A stretch of 64,000 bases of DNA from JBDREC01 sp043820105 [NCBI: Pseudomonadota bacterium]. Its GTDB lineage: Bacteria > Bdellovibrionota_F > JAHFAK01. The position numbers were made by a program, and so were the translations under genes. The stretch is taken from assembly GCA_043820105.1 (NCBI GenBank), contig JBDREC010000041.1, forward strand, positions 1 to 64,000, in the 5' to 3' direction. Under the pieces are notes generated by a model. That model searched no databases and had not been told where the DNA came from. It was given only the letters and a program-made list of their open reading frames with translations. Shown here piece after piece: positions 53,415 to 62,298 of the stretch (the first letter of the stretch is position 1; each line of letters begins with the position of its first letter).

Positions 53415-54662
53415 TTACAACTTATTAATCCTCATTCCAATATCTTTCCTATAATAAACATCCCTAAATTCAATCTTTTTTACTTCTTCATAAACTTTTT
53501 CTATGGCTTTTTTTAAAACTTTATCATGAGCTATAATATTAAGCACTCTTCCTCCTGAGTTGACAAGATTACCATTGTCAATCTTAGTTCCTGCATGAAA
53601 AACAAGAGAATCATTATTGAGCTTATCAAGACCGCTTATCTTAAAACCTTTTTCATATGATTTTGGATAGCCTCCTGAAGCTAAAACTACATCAACATAG
53701 TAAGCTTCATTAAACTCTATGTTTAATTTTTCAAAGTTTCCATTAAAGCAGGATAAAATTATTTCTAAGAGATCTGTTTTTAATGCAGGCAGTATTACTT
53801 CAGCTTCAGGATCACCAAAGCGCACATTATATTCTAAGACTTTGGGCCCATCTTGGGTAAGCATTAAGCCAAAATATACTATACCTACATAATCATAGAC
53901 TTCGCTTCTTAGACCTTCCATTGTTGGATTTACAATATTTTGGCAAATAAGTTCCATCATTTCTTCATTACAAAAATCTACAGGGCAAAAAGCTCCCATT
54001 CCTCCGGTATTAGGTCCTTGGTCATTTTCTAAAAGTTGTTTGTGGTCTTGTGAGGTCTGCAAGAGTTTAATTGATTTACCATCTGTAATTCCAATAATAG
54101 ACAGTTCAACACCTTCTAGCTTTTCTTCAACAAAGAATTTTGCATCTTTACCAAATGAATTTTGCATATCATTTAAGGCTAATTTTGCTTCCTCAATATT
54201 TGCACAAACATATACACCTTTTCCAGCAGCTAAGCCGTCAAATTTAATAACTACATTTCCTTGATAACCAGAGATTATATCTTCAGCGCTTTTTATGTTA
54301 TTAAATAAATGGAATTTTGCAGTTGCTACACCATATTTAGACATAAACTCTTTTGCATAAAGTTTGGAACTTTCAAGCATGGCTCCTTGCTTACTAGGCC
54401 CAAAAACAAATATTTCTTTCTCTTTAAAGTAATCATAAATACCTTCTGCTAACACTGCCTCAGGGCCTGGGATAATAAGCTTGATATCATTTTCCACACA
54501 AGCTTTTTCAATGGCTTGAAAATCACTTGGAGCAATTGCAAGGTTATTCTCAGTTCCACCATTTCCAGGTATTACAAAGACATTTGAAACAATAGGACTT
54601 TGTTTTATTTTCCATTCTAAAACATGCTCTCTTCCACCTGAGCCGATTATAGCGACATTCAT
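53415..54662 (-). CDS. purD: Phosphoribosylamine-glycine ligase
   Basis: A 415-residue ATP-grasp enzyme. It has IGSGGREHVLEWK at the start, PGNGGTENN, PGPEAVLAEG, VIKFDGLAAGKGVYV, DQGPNTGGMGAFCP and YNVRFGDPEAEVI, all PurD hallmarks. It joins glycine to phosphoribosylamine. The start overlaps the purB stop by 4 bp, with GAGGAG in the purB end serving as its ribosome-binding site, so the two are translationally coupled. Confidence 0.97.
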   Translation of the reverse strand: MNVAIIGSGGREHVLEWKIKQSPIVSNVFVIPGNGGTENNLAIAPSDFQAIEKACVENDIKLIIPGPEAVLAEGIYDYFKEKEIFVFGPSKQGAMLESSKLYAKEFMSKYGVATAKFHLFNNIKSAEDIISGYQGNVVIKFDGLAAGKGVYVCANIEEAKLALNDMQNSFGKDAKFFVEEKLEGVELSIIGITDGKSIKLLQTSQDHKQLLENDQGPNTGGMGAFCPVDFCNEEMMELICQNIVNPTMEGLRSEVYDYVGIVYFGLMLTQDGPKVLEYNVRFGDPEAEVILPALKTDLLEIILSCFNGNFEKLNIEFNEAYYVDVVLASGGYPKSYEKGFKISGLDKLNNDSLVFHAGTKIDNGNLVNSGGRVLNIIAHDKVLKKAIEKVYEEVKKIEFRDVYYRKDIGMRINKL

Positions 54663-56005
54663 GATATCTCCTCTAATAGCATATCACATAACTTACTTGC
54701 TTCACCTATATATTCATGAATTTTTAGAGCGTGCAATTTCTTTTTGATTTCTTTATCAACATTTAACTCGTCTATAAATGTACTTAAATCTTCATCTGTA
54801 AGTTTTTTACCTCTAGACAAACCTTTTAACATTCCATATGGATCATCAATATTTGTTGTTCTTAATATTGATTGAATTGGTTCAGCTAGAAGCTCAAGGC
54901 TATTTTGAAGCTCTTGTTTGCAGACATCAGAATTTACATCTAATTTATTTAGCCCTTTTAAGGTTTCTTTTAAGGCTAAATATGAATGAGAAAGCGCTAC
55001 CCCCATATTTCGCTGAACCGTACTATCTGAAAGATCTCTTTGCATTCTCGAGCGACAAAGTTTGTCAGATAGAAAAGAAAGCAAGGCATTAGACAACAAA
55101 AGATTTCCTTCAGCATTTTCAAAGTTAATTGGATTTACTTTATGTGGCATTGTTGAAGATCCAACCTCTTCTTCTTTTGTTTTTTCAATTAGGTACCCTC
55201 TTGAAATATATTCCCAACAATCCTGATCAAGATCAATAACAATATTATTTAGCATTCGAACAATATTAAAAAACTCGGCCCAATTATCATGACTCTCTAT
55301 TTGTGTAGTATATAAATTAGGTGCAAGCTTTAATCTTAAAACAAACTTATTAGAAAACTCTATCCAGTTATAATCAGGAAATGCAGATTTTATAGCAGAA
55401 TAATTACCAGTAGCTCCATTTAATTTTCCTGCAAAATTAATTTTTTCTAATTTAAATACTTGTTTGTGAATTCTGGATAAAAAAACAGCAAATTCTTTGC
55501 CAATTGTTGTTGGAGAAGCTTTTTGACCATGAGTTCTGGCACAAAAAACCAGGCTTTTCCATTTGCCAACCATTTCAATTAGCATATTTTCTATTTCTTT
55601 TATCTTAGGAAGGAACTCTTTTTCTAAAAACTGTTTTAAAAGAAGTGAATAAGCAAGGTTATTAACATCTTCAGAGGTTAAACCTATATGAATAATATTA
55701 TTATTTTCTAAATTTAAATAATCTTGCAGAAAAAGTTCAACTGATTTCACATCGTGATTTGTCAGCTTTTCTTTTTGTTTAATAAGCCTATAATCTTCAA
55801 TAGTAAAATCATTTATTATTCTTTTTATCTTATTTTTATTATCCGCACCAAGTATCCCAAATAATTTTGTTTCATACAAAGCAAGTATGTAGAAAGACTC
55901 AATTACAGTCCTTGCCCTCATTAAGGCAAATTCAGAAAAATAATTTCCCAGTTGTGCAATTTTGTCTTTATATCTTCCATCAAGAGGGGATATTTCGAAT
56001 TCCAT
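54659..56005 (-). CDS. purB: Adenylosuccinate lyase
   Basis: A 448-residue protein. SPLDGRY at the start, THGQKASPTTIGKE (His catalytic) and the signature GSSTMPHKVNPINFENAEGN are diagnostic for the longer E. coli-type PurB. It acts in both the de novo pathway (SAICAR to AICAR) and AMP synthesis. RBS AAGGAG is at -7. Confidence 0.97.
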   Translation of the reverse strand: MEFEISPLDGRYKDKIAQLGNYFSEFALMRARTVIESFYILALYETKLFGILGADNKNKIKRIINDFTIEDYRLIKQKEKLTNHDVKSVELFLQDYLNLENNNIIHIGLTSEDVNNLAYSLLLKQFLEKEFLPKIKEIENMLIEMVGKWKSLVFCARTHGQKASPTTIGKEFAVFLSRIHKQVFKLEKINFAGKLNGATGNYSAIKSAFPDYNWIEFSNKFVLRLKLAPNLYTTQIESHDNWAEFFNIVRMLNNIVIDLDQDCWEYISRGYLIEKTKEEEVGSSTMPHKVNPINFENAEGNLLLSNALLSFLSDKLCRSRMQRDLSDSTVQRNMGVALSHSYLALKETLKGLNKLDVNSDVCKQELQNSLELLAEPIQSILRTTNIDDPYGMLKGLSRGKKLTDEDLSTFIDELNVDKEIKKKLHALKIHEYIGEASKLCDMLLEEIS

Positions 56006-56025
56006 TAATTACTCCTTGTTGATAT

Positions 56026-56050
56026 GGTTGCTAGTTGCTGGTTGCTGGTG
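56026..56050. repeat. GTTGCTG heptamers upstream of purB
   Basis: About three and a half units (GTTGCTA, GTTGCTG, GTTGCTG) lie in the DUF523-purB gap. The same unit begins the array after the CPBP gene. Confidence 0.85.
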
Positions 56051-56071
56051 TGAAAAGTTATTGATGGCATT

Positions 56072-56485
56072 TTATAGGTCCTCGCTGGAAATTACTTTTA
56101 TTTTATTTTTTAATAAAAGTTTCGTTGTAATTCCCTGACCAGCAATAAGGGTTAGGTTGAAATTTCCATTATAGATTTTTTTAACACCACATGAAGGCGA
56201 ACGTTCTTGCATAATGGCTTTATCACATCCATACATAAGTGCAATTTTCAAAGTTTCTAGTGCTCCTTTTTCAAATTGAGAATTCACACAAATTCCATCC
56301 TGGTTCACTACTTTTCCATTTTTAATTTCACTTGGCTTTCTTGGTGTCGAAAGACCCCCAAGCTGCTCAGGGCAAACTAAAATCACCTTACCATCTTTGA
56401 CAAGCCTAATTACTTTTTCACTATAATTATTCACCCCATCATATCTACAATTCACACCAGCCAAACAGGCACTAACAATAATCAT
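56072..56485 (-). CDS. DUF523 family protein
   Basis: A 137-residue protein starting SACLAGVNCRYDGVNNYS, with CPEQLGGLSTPRKPSEI and QERSPSCGVKKIYNG, the three conserved Cys motifs of DUF523. The conserved cysteines suggest a metal or sulfur role; no established function. It sits between purCE and purB in the purine cluster, with RBS AAGGA. Confidence 0.92.
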   Translation of the reverse strand: MIIVSACLAGVNCRYDGVNNYSEKVIRLVKDGKVILVCPEQLGGLSTPRKPSEIKNGKVVNQDGICVNSQFEKGALETLKIALMYGCDKAIMQERSPSCGVKKIYNGNFNLTLIAGQGITTKLLLKNKIKVISSEDL

Positions 56486-56510
56486 ATCTTTTCCTTAATT
56501 ACCCATCACT

Positions 56511-56561
56511 TTAACTCTTAACTCTTAACTCTTAACTCTTAACTCTTAACTCTTAACTCTT
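56511..56561. repeat. TTAACTC heptamers at the purC/purE stop
   Basis: Seven TTAACTC units end at the TGA of the fusion gene. TAA occurs on both strands in every frame, so the array is a translation barrier in both directions. Confidence 0.93.
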
Positions 56562-57946
56562 CACTCAGAACTCCTAACACTTTCATCATTATGCCTTAGT
56601 TCGTCTTTCATTGTTTTTATTTCTTCATTAAATCTTTCTTTTAACCTGGGCAAATTCAAACTTCTTAATGCAGCTAAAGCTGCATTGTGGGTTTTAATAA
56701 CTGTAGCTGCTGGAACTAGTGATGGCATCATTAATGAAGAATTAATATTTAGCAATAAATCAGTCTGATCTTTAAATGGAGGACATGAAAACACAGGAAT
56801 TGACAAATTAGCAGCCAGGGCTCCACCTAAGCCATTTGAAAAACCAGCGATTGCTACAATTGCTCCAGGCTCAACTGATGTATTATAGACTTCAGCTAAA
56901 GATAAAATATCCTCGCCATTTTTATGAGCTGAACAAACTCTTATATCACTATAAATATCATATTCATTTAAATGTTTTTTTATTTTATTGGCGTGATCAA
57001 TGTCTGTGCTTGAACCCATAATTAGAATAACATATCCATCTTTAATTAGCTTATTTTTAACTAAATTATGTCTCACTCTTTGATAAACATCCTCACATAT
57101 TCCAATCTTTTTGCCTGTAATTTTCTCACAAATATATATATATCTATTCTGAGTTTCTTTGATAACCTTTTCAGGCAAAGCATTTGGATATTGGCCATCT
57201 TTTTTATTTGCAATTAACCAAAGCCGAACAAACTCTTTATCCATTTGTTCCACATTCTCAGGATCTGCCTTATATTTTTCAACATCCCAAAACCTAGATG
57301 AATCTGGGGTATGAATCTCATCAATTAAAATTAAGTCGCCATCATAAATTCCAAATTCGTATTTTGTATCGACTAAAATAATTCCTTTTTCAGAAAGAAT
57401 TTCAGTTCCTCGTTTAAATAAAGCTAGGGCTGCATTTTCCATTTGTTTATAAAGTCTTTTTCTACACAGACCTTCCATAAGAATTTGGGCTGGAGTAATT
57501 TCCCGATCTGATTCTTCTTTTGTAGTTGGAGTTAAAATTGGATTTGGAAGCTGTTGGTTTTTTGTAAGACCATCAGCTACTTCAACACCTGAAAAAATTC
57601 TTTTTCCTTTTTCATAATTTCTCCACATTGATCCTGACAAATAATTTCTAACAACCATTTCAACTCTTATTGGTTCTGCTTCTTTAACGATATTAATGCT
57701 TGGATCAATTTCCTTAAGTAAATGATTAGGTATTATGTCCTTTGTCTTTTCAAACCAAAAATTGGAAATTGTATTTAGCACAGCCCCCTTGCATGGTATA
57801 GAAGTCTTCAAAACAGAATCAAAAGCAGAAATCCGATCTGTAACTACAATCATTCTTGATTCTTTGTTAAAACGAAAACTATCACGAACCTTGCCTTTGT
57901 GAATTAGAGCTAATTGAGGAGTGGTAAAAGATGTTAAACAATTCAT
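56561..57946 (-). CDS. Bifunctional SAICAR synthetase / class II AIR carboxylase (PurC-PurE fusion)
   Basis: A 461-residue protein. Residues ~1-290 are PurC: KGKVRDSFRF, TDRISAFDSVL, VVRNYLSGSMWRNY and LVDTKYEFG. Residues ~303-440 are PurE: LIMGSSTDIDHA, then CSAHKNGED (339-345), AGFSNGLGGALAAN (367-380) and SCPP (387-390). The SAHK and AGxSNGLG versions mark class II PurE, the animal type that uses CO2 directly, whereas ordinary bacterial class I PurE has SAHRTP and needs PurK. The same order and pairing occur in animal PAICS. RBS AAGGA precedes the ATG. It is encoded between purH and DUF523. Confidence 0.9.
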   Translation of the reverse strand: MNCLTSFTTPQLALIHKGKVRDSFRFNKESRMIVVTDRISAFDSVLKTSIPCKGAVLNTISNFWFEKTKDIIPNHLLKEIDPSINIVKEAEPIRVEMVVRNYLSGSMWRNYEKGKRIFSGVEVADGLTKNQQLPNPILTPTTKEESDREITPAQILMEGLCRKRLYKQMENAALALFKRGTEILSEKGIILVDTKYEFGIYDGDLILIDEIHTPDSSRFWDVEKYKADPENVEQMDKEFVRLWLIANKKDGQYPNALPEKVIKETQNRYIYICEKITGKKIGICEDVYQRVRHNLVKNKLIKDGYVILIMGSSTDIDHANKIKKHLNEYDIYSDIRVCSAHKNGEDILSLAEVYNTSVEPGAIVAIAGFSNGLGGALAANLSIPVFSCPPFKDQTDLLLNINSSLMMPSLVPAATVIKTHNAALAALRSLNLPRLKERFNEEIKTMKDELRHNDESVRSSE

Positions 57947-57970
57947 ATTTATTCCTTATAAAAAGCAAAG

Positions 57971-58032
57971 TCATAAGTCGTATGTCGTAAGTCGTAAAAA
58001 CTTACCACTTACCACTTACCTCTTACCACTTA
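57971..58032. repeat. Back-to-back GTAAGTC and TTACCAC arrays (hairpin-forming)
   Basis: GTCGTAAGTCGTAA (left) is followed by CTTACCACTTACC (right), so opposite-oriented heptamer units face each other across AAA and could pair. It lies between purH and the fusion gene and touches the purH stop region. Confidence 0.9.
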
Positions 58033-58035
58033 TTA

Positions 58036-59649
58036 TTAATGCCTAAAGTGTCTCATTCCAGTCATAAACATTGATATTCCAAGTTCATCACATTTCTTAA
58101 TAACTGCCCTATCCTTAATTGACCCCCCTGGTTGAACAACTGTTTTAATTCCATATTCATTCATTATTTCTATGTTATCTGGAAAAGGGAAAAAGGCATC
58201 TGAAATTAAAACAATTCTTTCTAGCTCTTCTTTTTTATAAGCTTCAAATTCAGTTTCAGGGCCAGTAAATTCATTCTTAAGATTTTCAAGCATCCTATCA
58301 AGTGACAGTCTAACTGAATTTACTCGATTTGGCTGGCCTGCACCAATTCCAAGCAGTTGAAAGTAATTATTATTTTTAAATTTTCTTATAACAACTATTG
58401 CATTTGATTTAACGGATCTGCAAGCTTTTAGACCAAACTCAATAAACTCTTTTGTTAGGATATCACATTCTCTTTTAGTAACTAAGGTTAGATCCTTTAA
58501 AAGTTCATTATCAGAATCTTGCAAAAGCAAAGTTCCATTTAAAAATTTATAATCTGCTTTCATATTTGAAGAAAGCGGATCAAGCTTAATAATTCTTAAG
58601 CCTTTATGAAGCTTAAGATATTCAAGGGTCTCATCAGCATAAGATGGGGCAATAATTACTTCAACAAATTTTCTTTTAAACTTATCTTCATGATCAAGCT
58701 CTAAGAACTTTGCAGTTTCAAGTTTTAGTGGTTTATTAAAAGCAATAATTGATCCAAAGGCTGAAACTGGATCAGAAGCCCAGGCTTTTTCAAATACTTC
58801 CAGCTGATCATCTCCTTCACATAAGCCACAGGGATTAGTATGTTTAATGATAGCACATCCAAAGCGATCTAAATCCTTGCAGGCATATATAGCACCATCA
58901 ATATCAACAATATTATTATAAGAAAGCTCCTTTCCACCAAGAATTTCCATATCAAAAAGAGAATTTTCAAAATCATTTTGTTTGTAAAACATTGCTTCTT
59001 GATGTGGATTTTCACCATATCTTAATTTCATACCTTTTGAGAATGAAAGCCTTTTTGAATAAACACCAAAGCGCTGGTCTAGGGTTTCTGCAATCATTGA
59101 ATCATAATCAGCTGTATGGTTAAAGGCAAGTCTAGCTAACTTCTCTTTAGTTTCTAAAGATAAAGATCCTGCGTTTTTGTTAAGCTCAAATATGATATTT
59201 TCATACTGAGCAGGATCTGTAAGACAGGCAACAAATTTATAATTTTTAGCAGCAGCCCGAATCATTGTAGGTCCACCAATATCAATATTTTCAACCAAAG
59301 TATCCAGATCAGCATTTTCATCCCTGTAATTTTTAAAAGGATAGAGATTACAAATCACCATATCTATAGCTTCTATTCCAAGATCACTAGCTTCTTTGGC
59401 ATCATTATCTCTGTGAAATAATATGGCAGATTCTATTTCAAAGGAAATTGTCTTCATCCTGCCTGAAAAGGCTTCAGGATTTCCTGTTACCTTTGATATT
59501 TCAGTGAATCCAATTCCATTTTCTTTTAAAACTTTTCCTGTACCCCCAGTTGATATCAACTCACATCCATTAGCAACGAGAGCCTTAGCTAATGCAACAA
59601 TTCCATCCTTATTAGATACTGACAATAAGGCTTTTTTTATTTTAAGCAT
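58036..59649 (-). CDS. purH: Bifunctional AICAR transformylase / IMP cyclohydrolase
   Basis: A 537-residue protein. ATG 59649 has GGAGGG upstream; the longer frame comes from the repeat ahead. The cyclohydrolase half begins KKALLSVSNKDG with ELISTGGTGK. The transformylase half has LRYGENPHQEA, IIKHTNPCGLC, the Lys-His pair and VVQPGGSIKD. It catalyses the last two steps to IMP. It is the first gene of the pur cluster; promoter sequences should lie in the 337-bp gap upstream. Confidence 0.97.
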   Translation of the reverse strand: MLKIKKALLSVSNKDGIVALAKALVANGCELISTGGTGKVLKENGIGFTEISKVTGNPEAFSGRMKTISFEIESAILFHRDNDAKEASDLGIEAIDMVICNLYPFKNYRDENADLDTLVENIDIGGPTMIRAAAKNYKFVACLTDPAQYENIIFELNKNAGSLSLETKEKLARLAFNHTADYDSMIAETLDQRFGVYSKRLSFSKGMKLRYGENPHQEAMFYKQNDFENSLFDMEILGGKELSYNNIVDIDGAIYACKDLDRFGCAIIKHTNPCGLCEGDDQLEVFEKAWASDPVSAFGSIIAFNKPLKLETAKFLELDHEDKFKRKFVEVIIAPSYADETLEYLKLHKGLRIIKLDPLSSNMKADYKFLNGTLLLQDSDNELLKDLTLVTKRECDILTKEFIEFGLKACRSVKSNAIVVIRKFKNNNYFQLLGIGAGQPNRVNSVRLSLDRMLENLKNEFTGPETEFEAYKKEELERIVLISDAFFPFPDNIEIMNEYGIKTVVQPGGSIKDRAVIKKCDELGISMFMTGMRHFRH

Positions 59650-59986
59650 GAAACCCTCCAGAAACGTACAGCGTACAGCGTACGGCGTACGGAGTAAATT
59701 TGAAGTTTGAGTTGATTTATATCTAATCATCCTAAAAATAAAAATCAACTTATTATCTTTATAATTTCAATAATTTACAAAAGATTCACAACTTGGATAC
59801 AAAGTTGTCAAAAGACAGCTTAATCTGCTAAAATTATGCCAAGTATTTGCACAGTTTGTAAATGTTAAAAAAAGAGCATTTGTTACTAAGCACTTGTTTG
59901 TATTGAATTATAAACAAAACCGTTAAATTGGTCTAATATTTGCATATCATATCTTTGATTTATTTTTTTTACTGTGGGAAACATAT
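59650..59986. other. Intergenic region with CGTACRG repeats, divergent purH / phosphatase
   Basis: Four CGTACAG/CGTACGG heptamers (59664-59692) lie 14 bases upstream of purH. They contain self-complementary CGTACG cores, and so may form small hairpins in the purH leader. The rest is AT-rich; no convincing promoter pair or PurR-type box was recognised. Confidence 0.6.
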
Positions 59987-61000
59987 ATGAAACATACAAA
60001 ATCAAAATTCATAATCATAATCTCAATCTTAATCCTAATTTCATTAATTTCATCAAATAAACTCTTTGCTTTTTCCCCATGCCTTAACTTATTCGGAGCT
60101 AGCATTGAAAAAATAAAAATGGAAAAAAAAGTCCTAATCCACGGTGATATCCATGGTGAACTTTCAGGTTTTCAAGATAATCTAATTAATGAAAATCTTG
60201 TTAATGTTCTAGGCGAATGGATAGCTGAAGATACAACCTTAATAGTAACAGGTGATTTAATTGATAGAGGTCCAAAATCCATAGAAACATACGATTATCT
60301 AATGGACCTTCAGAAACAAGCAAAAGAAAAGAAAAATGGAAGTGAAGTAATTATACTTCTGGGAAATCATGAACAGTATATTTTAAGGGGAATATTTGAT
60401 GTGCTCGTAGAAAGCATAGAAAAACAAGGCACAAATAGATTGATGGCTTTTAACCAGGCATTAAGATTAAGAAATCGTATGATAGATGATGTAATTTCAG
60501 GTAAAATTGTTGGCTCAACAGTAGTTAATGGTGATTTAGTTACACATGCTGGAATGAGGACAGAAATTAGATTAATGTTAAAAGAAGAATTCGCACAACT
60601 TGAAGGAATTCCTGTTGACGAAGTTACAGTTGAACAAATTTCATGGATTCATAATATCAACTGGATAAATGCTGTAGTTAATGAAGATTTTTCCCCTCCA
60701 ATGTTTCAAGCAGATGCCAGACGAGGTGGGGTGGCAAATGTTGGTGGAACAACATGGAATGATGCTCAAGACATTGACACTTCAATGGAAGCATTGATTG
60801 ATTTTGACCAGATTTTTGGACATTCAGCTGCACAAAAAGGAGAAGCCTTAATTAGACTATATCAGGATGGTAGAGGTATTTGCGTGGATGCTGGCCATTA
60901 TGCAGGCAGACGAGCATATGTTATAATGGAAAGTGGTGAAATAATTACAGTTGAAGGCAGTGGTGCTGGATATGAAAGAAAAGTAGTTGGAAAATATTAG
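59987..61000 (+). CDS. Exported PPP-type metallophosphatase
   Basis: A 337-residue protein with an N-terminal signal peptide or anchor (~8-30). The PPP signature is full: HGDIHGE (~53), TGDLIDRGPKS, LLGNHEQY, THAGM and GHSAAQ, which bind two metals. It resembles Shewanella-like phosphatases (calcineurin-like fold). The substrate may be a phosphoprotein or nucleotide in the periplasm. The gene has no clear Shine-Dalgarno and lies upstream of the transporter by 123 bp. Confidence 0.9.
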   Translation: MKHTKSKFIIIISILILISLISSNKLFAFSPCLNLFGASIEKIKMEKKVLIHGDIHGELSGFQDNLINENLVNVLGEWIAEDTTLIVTGDLIDRGPKSIETYDYLMDLQKQAKEKKNGSEVIILLGNHEQYILRGIFDVLVESIEKQGTNRLMAFNQALRLRNRMIDDVISGKIVGSTVVNGDLVTHAGMRTEIRLMLKEEFAQLEGIPVDEVTVEQISWIHNINWINAVVNEDFSPPMFQADARRGGVANVGGTTWNDAQDIDTSMEALIDFDQIFGHSAAQKGEALIRLYQDGRGICVDAGHYAGRRAYVIMESGEIITVEGSGAGYERKVVGKY

Positions 61001-61123
61001 AGATTGAAATCTTAATAAAATTTCAAATTCAAATTATCAAAAAACTAATAGTAAAATACTTTTGGATTGCTTAATGAGTAAATATATGCACTTTAGTGTT
61101 TTCTATTTTTCAAATGGATTTGA

Positions 61124-61990
61124 ATGGATTGGTTTTTTTATATAATTATAGCCACAGTGTTATATGGTGTTTATAATTTCATTTATAAACTTGCTACAAG
61201 CAAAGGAATATCCAGTTCACAGATAGTGAATAAGGCTGCTATTTCAGTTTCTATATTATCATTTTTAACCATTTTAATTTTAGGGAGTGAATTTGTTGAT
61301 ATTGAATTAATTTTATTTTTTGCTCTTTTAAACTCATCGGCCTTTGCACTTGGTGCTGTTTGCAAAGTTAAAGCTCTTAGTTATATTCCAACATCATATG
61401 TTTTTCCAATTGGCAAAATGAACGCATTTTTAGTTATTATTTTATCAATAGTTTTTCTTGGAGATAGACCAACGATTAATCAATATATTGGATTTTTATT
61501 TATACTTTTAATGATGCTTATTTTATTTTGGGATGTATTTGATAATAGGAAAAATTCTAACTATAAAAATGTTAAACTTGGAATTATGCTTGCTTCTGTT
61601 TCAGCTATTGCAACTGCAGGGTCTATGTTTGTTGGAAAATTTGCATCTACGAGTGTAACAATATTAAATTATATTTTTGTTTCCTACTCTATGGTTGCAA
61701 TTTATACCTACCTTATACCAAAATTTATAAATAGGAATACGCTTTTAGAAAAAACTAGCAAATCAGTATATTTTTATGGTTTTGCAGCTGGACTATTAAA
61801 TTTCATTGGATACTATCTTGTGCTAAAAGCCTTTGCCTGCGGCCCTTTATCTTTAATTCAAGGAATATCAGCAACAGCCCTGGCTATTCCCATCTTTCTA
61901 TCGATTGTATTTCTGAAAGAAAGCTTTAATTTGAAAAAGGGTTTGATTGTTTTATTTGCTTTGATAGCTATTATTTTGATAAAAATTTAG
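61124..61990 (+). CDS. EamA-family (drug/metabolite type) membrane transporter
   Basis: A 288-residue protein with ten hydrophobic segments in two five-helix repeats, the EamA layout. The second half includes AGLLNFIGYYLVLKAFACGPLSLIQ, the usual end of repeat two. The substrate is unknown. The RBS is weak (AAATGGATTTGA). The 3' end overlaps a reading-frame remnant on the other strand. Confidence 0.88.
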   Translation: MDWFFYIIIATVLYGVYNFIYKLATSKGISSSQIVNKAAISVSILSFLTILILGSEFVDIELILFFALLNSSAFALGAVCKVKALSYIPTSYVFPIGKMNAFLVIILSIVFLGDRPTINQYIGFLFILLMMLILFWDVFDNRKNSNYKNVKLGIMLASVSAIATAGSMFVGKFASTSVTILNYIFVSYSMVAIYTYLIPKFINRNTLLEKTSKSVYFYGFAAGLLNFIGYYLVLKAFACGPLSLIQGISATALAIPIFLSIVFLKESFNLKKGLIVLFALIAIILIKI

Positions 61991-62139
61991 TTAAAAGCAA
62001 TTCGACCAAGCCATCTAGAAATAAAATCAATATCTGTTTGAGTTAGAGAATTTTCTTTATCATAATTTTTTTCATTAATATATAGCCTTATAGTCTCAAT
62101 ATCTTGTAGCTTAAAAAGCCAGCATATTCCAGTGTCAGA
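61987..62139 (-). pseudogene. C-terminal remnant of an unidentified gene
   Basis: A 50-codon minus-strand frame closed upstream by TAA, with no start codon. It reads DTGICWLFKLQDIETIRLYI then NEKNYDKENSLTQTDIDF and ends GRIAFN. Codon use is normal for this genome. It looks like the 3' end of a decayed gene; the 5' end is cut where the direct repeats begin. Confidence 0.35.
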
Positions 62140-62166
62140 TTAAAAAAACCAGCATATTTTGACACC
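62119..62166. repeat. Pair of CCAGCATATT direct repeats, possible IS end
   Basis: CCAGCATATTCCAGTGTCA and CCAGCATATTTTGACACC lie 30 bp apart, each preceded by an A-run. Multiple short direct repeats ending TGTCA/GACACC recall the ends of IS21-type elements, but no transposase is present. The rest of the 308-bp gap to the next gene holds nothing recognised. Confidence 0.4.
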
Positions 62167-62298
62167 ATAATAAATTATCTTTTGAAACTTCAGACGAACC
62201 TTAACTTTATGATTTCACACTTCATTTTATAAAACATCCTTATTGGCATTATTCTTGCGATGGATGACTGAGTTATTTCAATAAAGAAGGGGCCTTTA

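Noticed and set aside
59650-59986. Purine riboswitch or PurR box ahead of purH
   Set aside because: I could not find the conserved guanine-riboswitch core or an inverted PurR-like site; only the CGTACRG repeats stand out.
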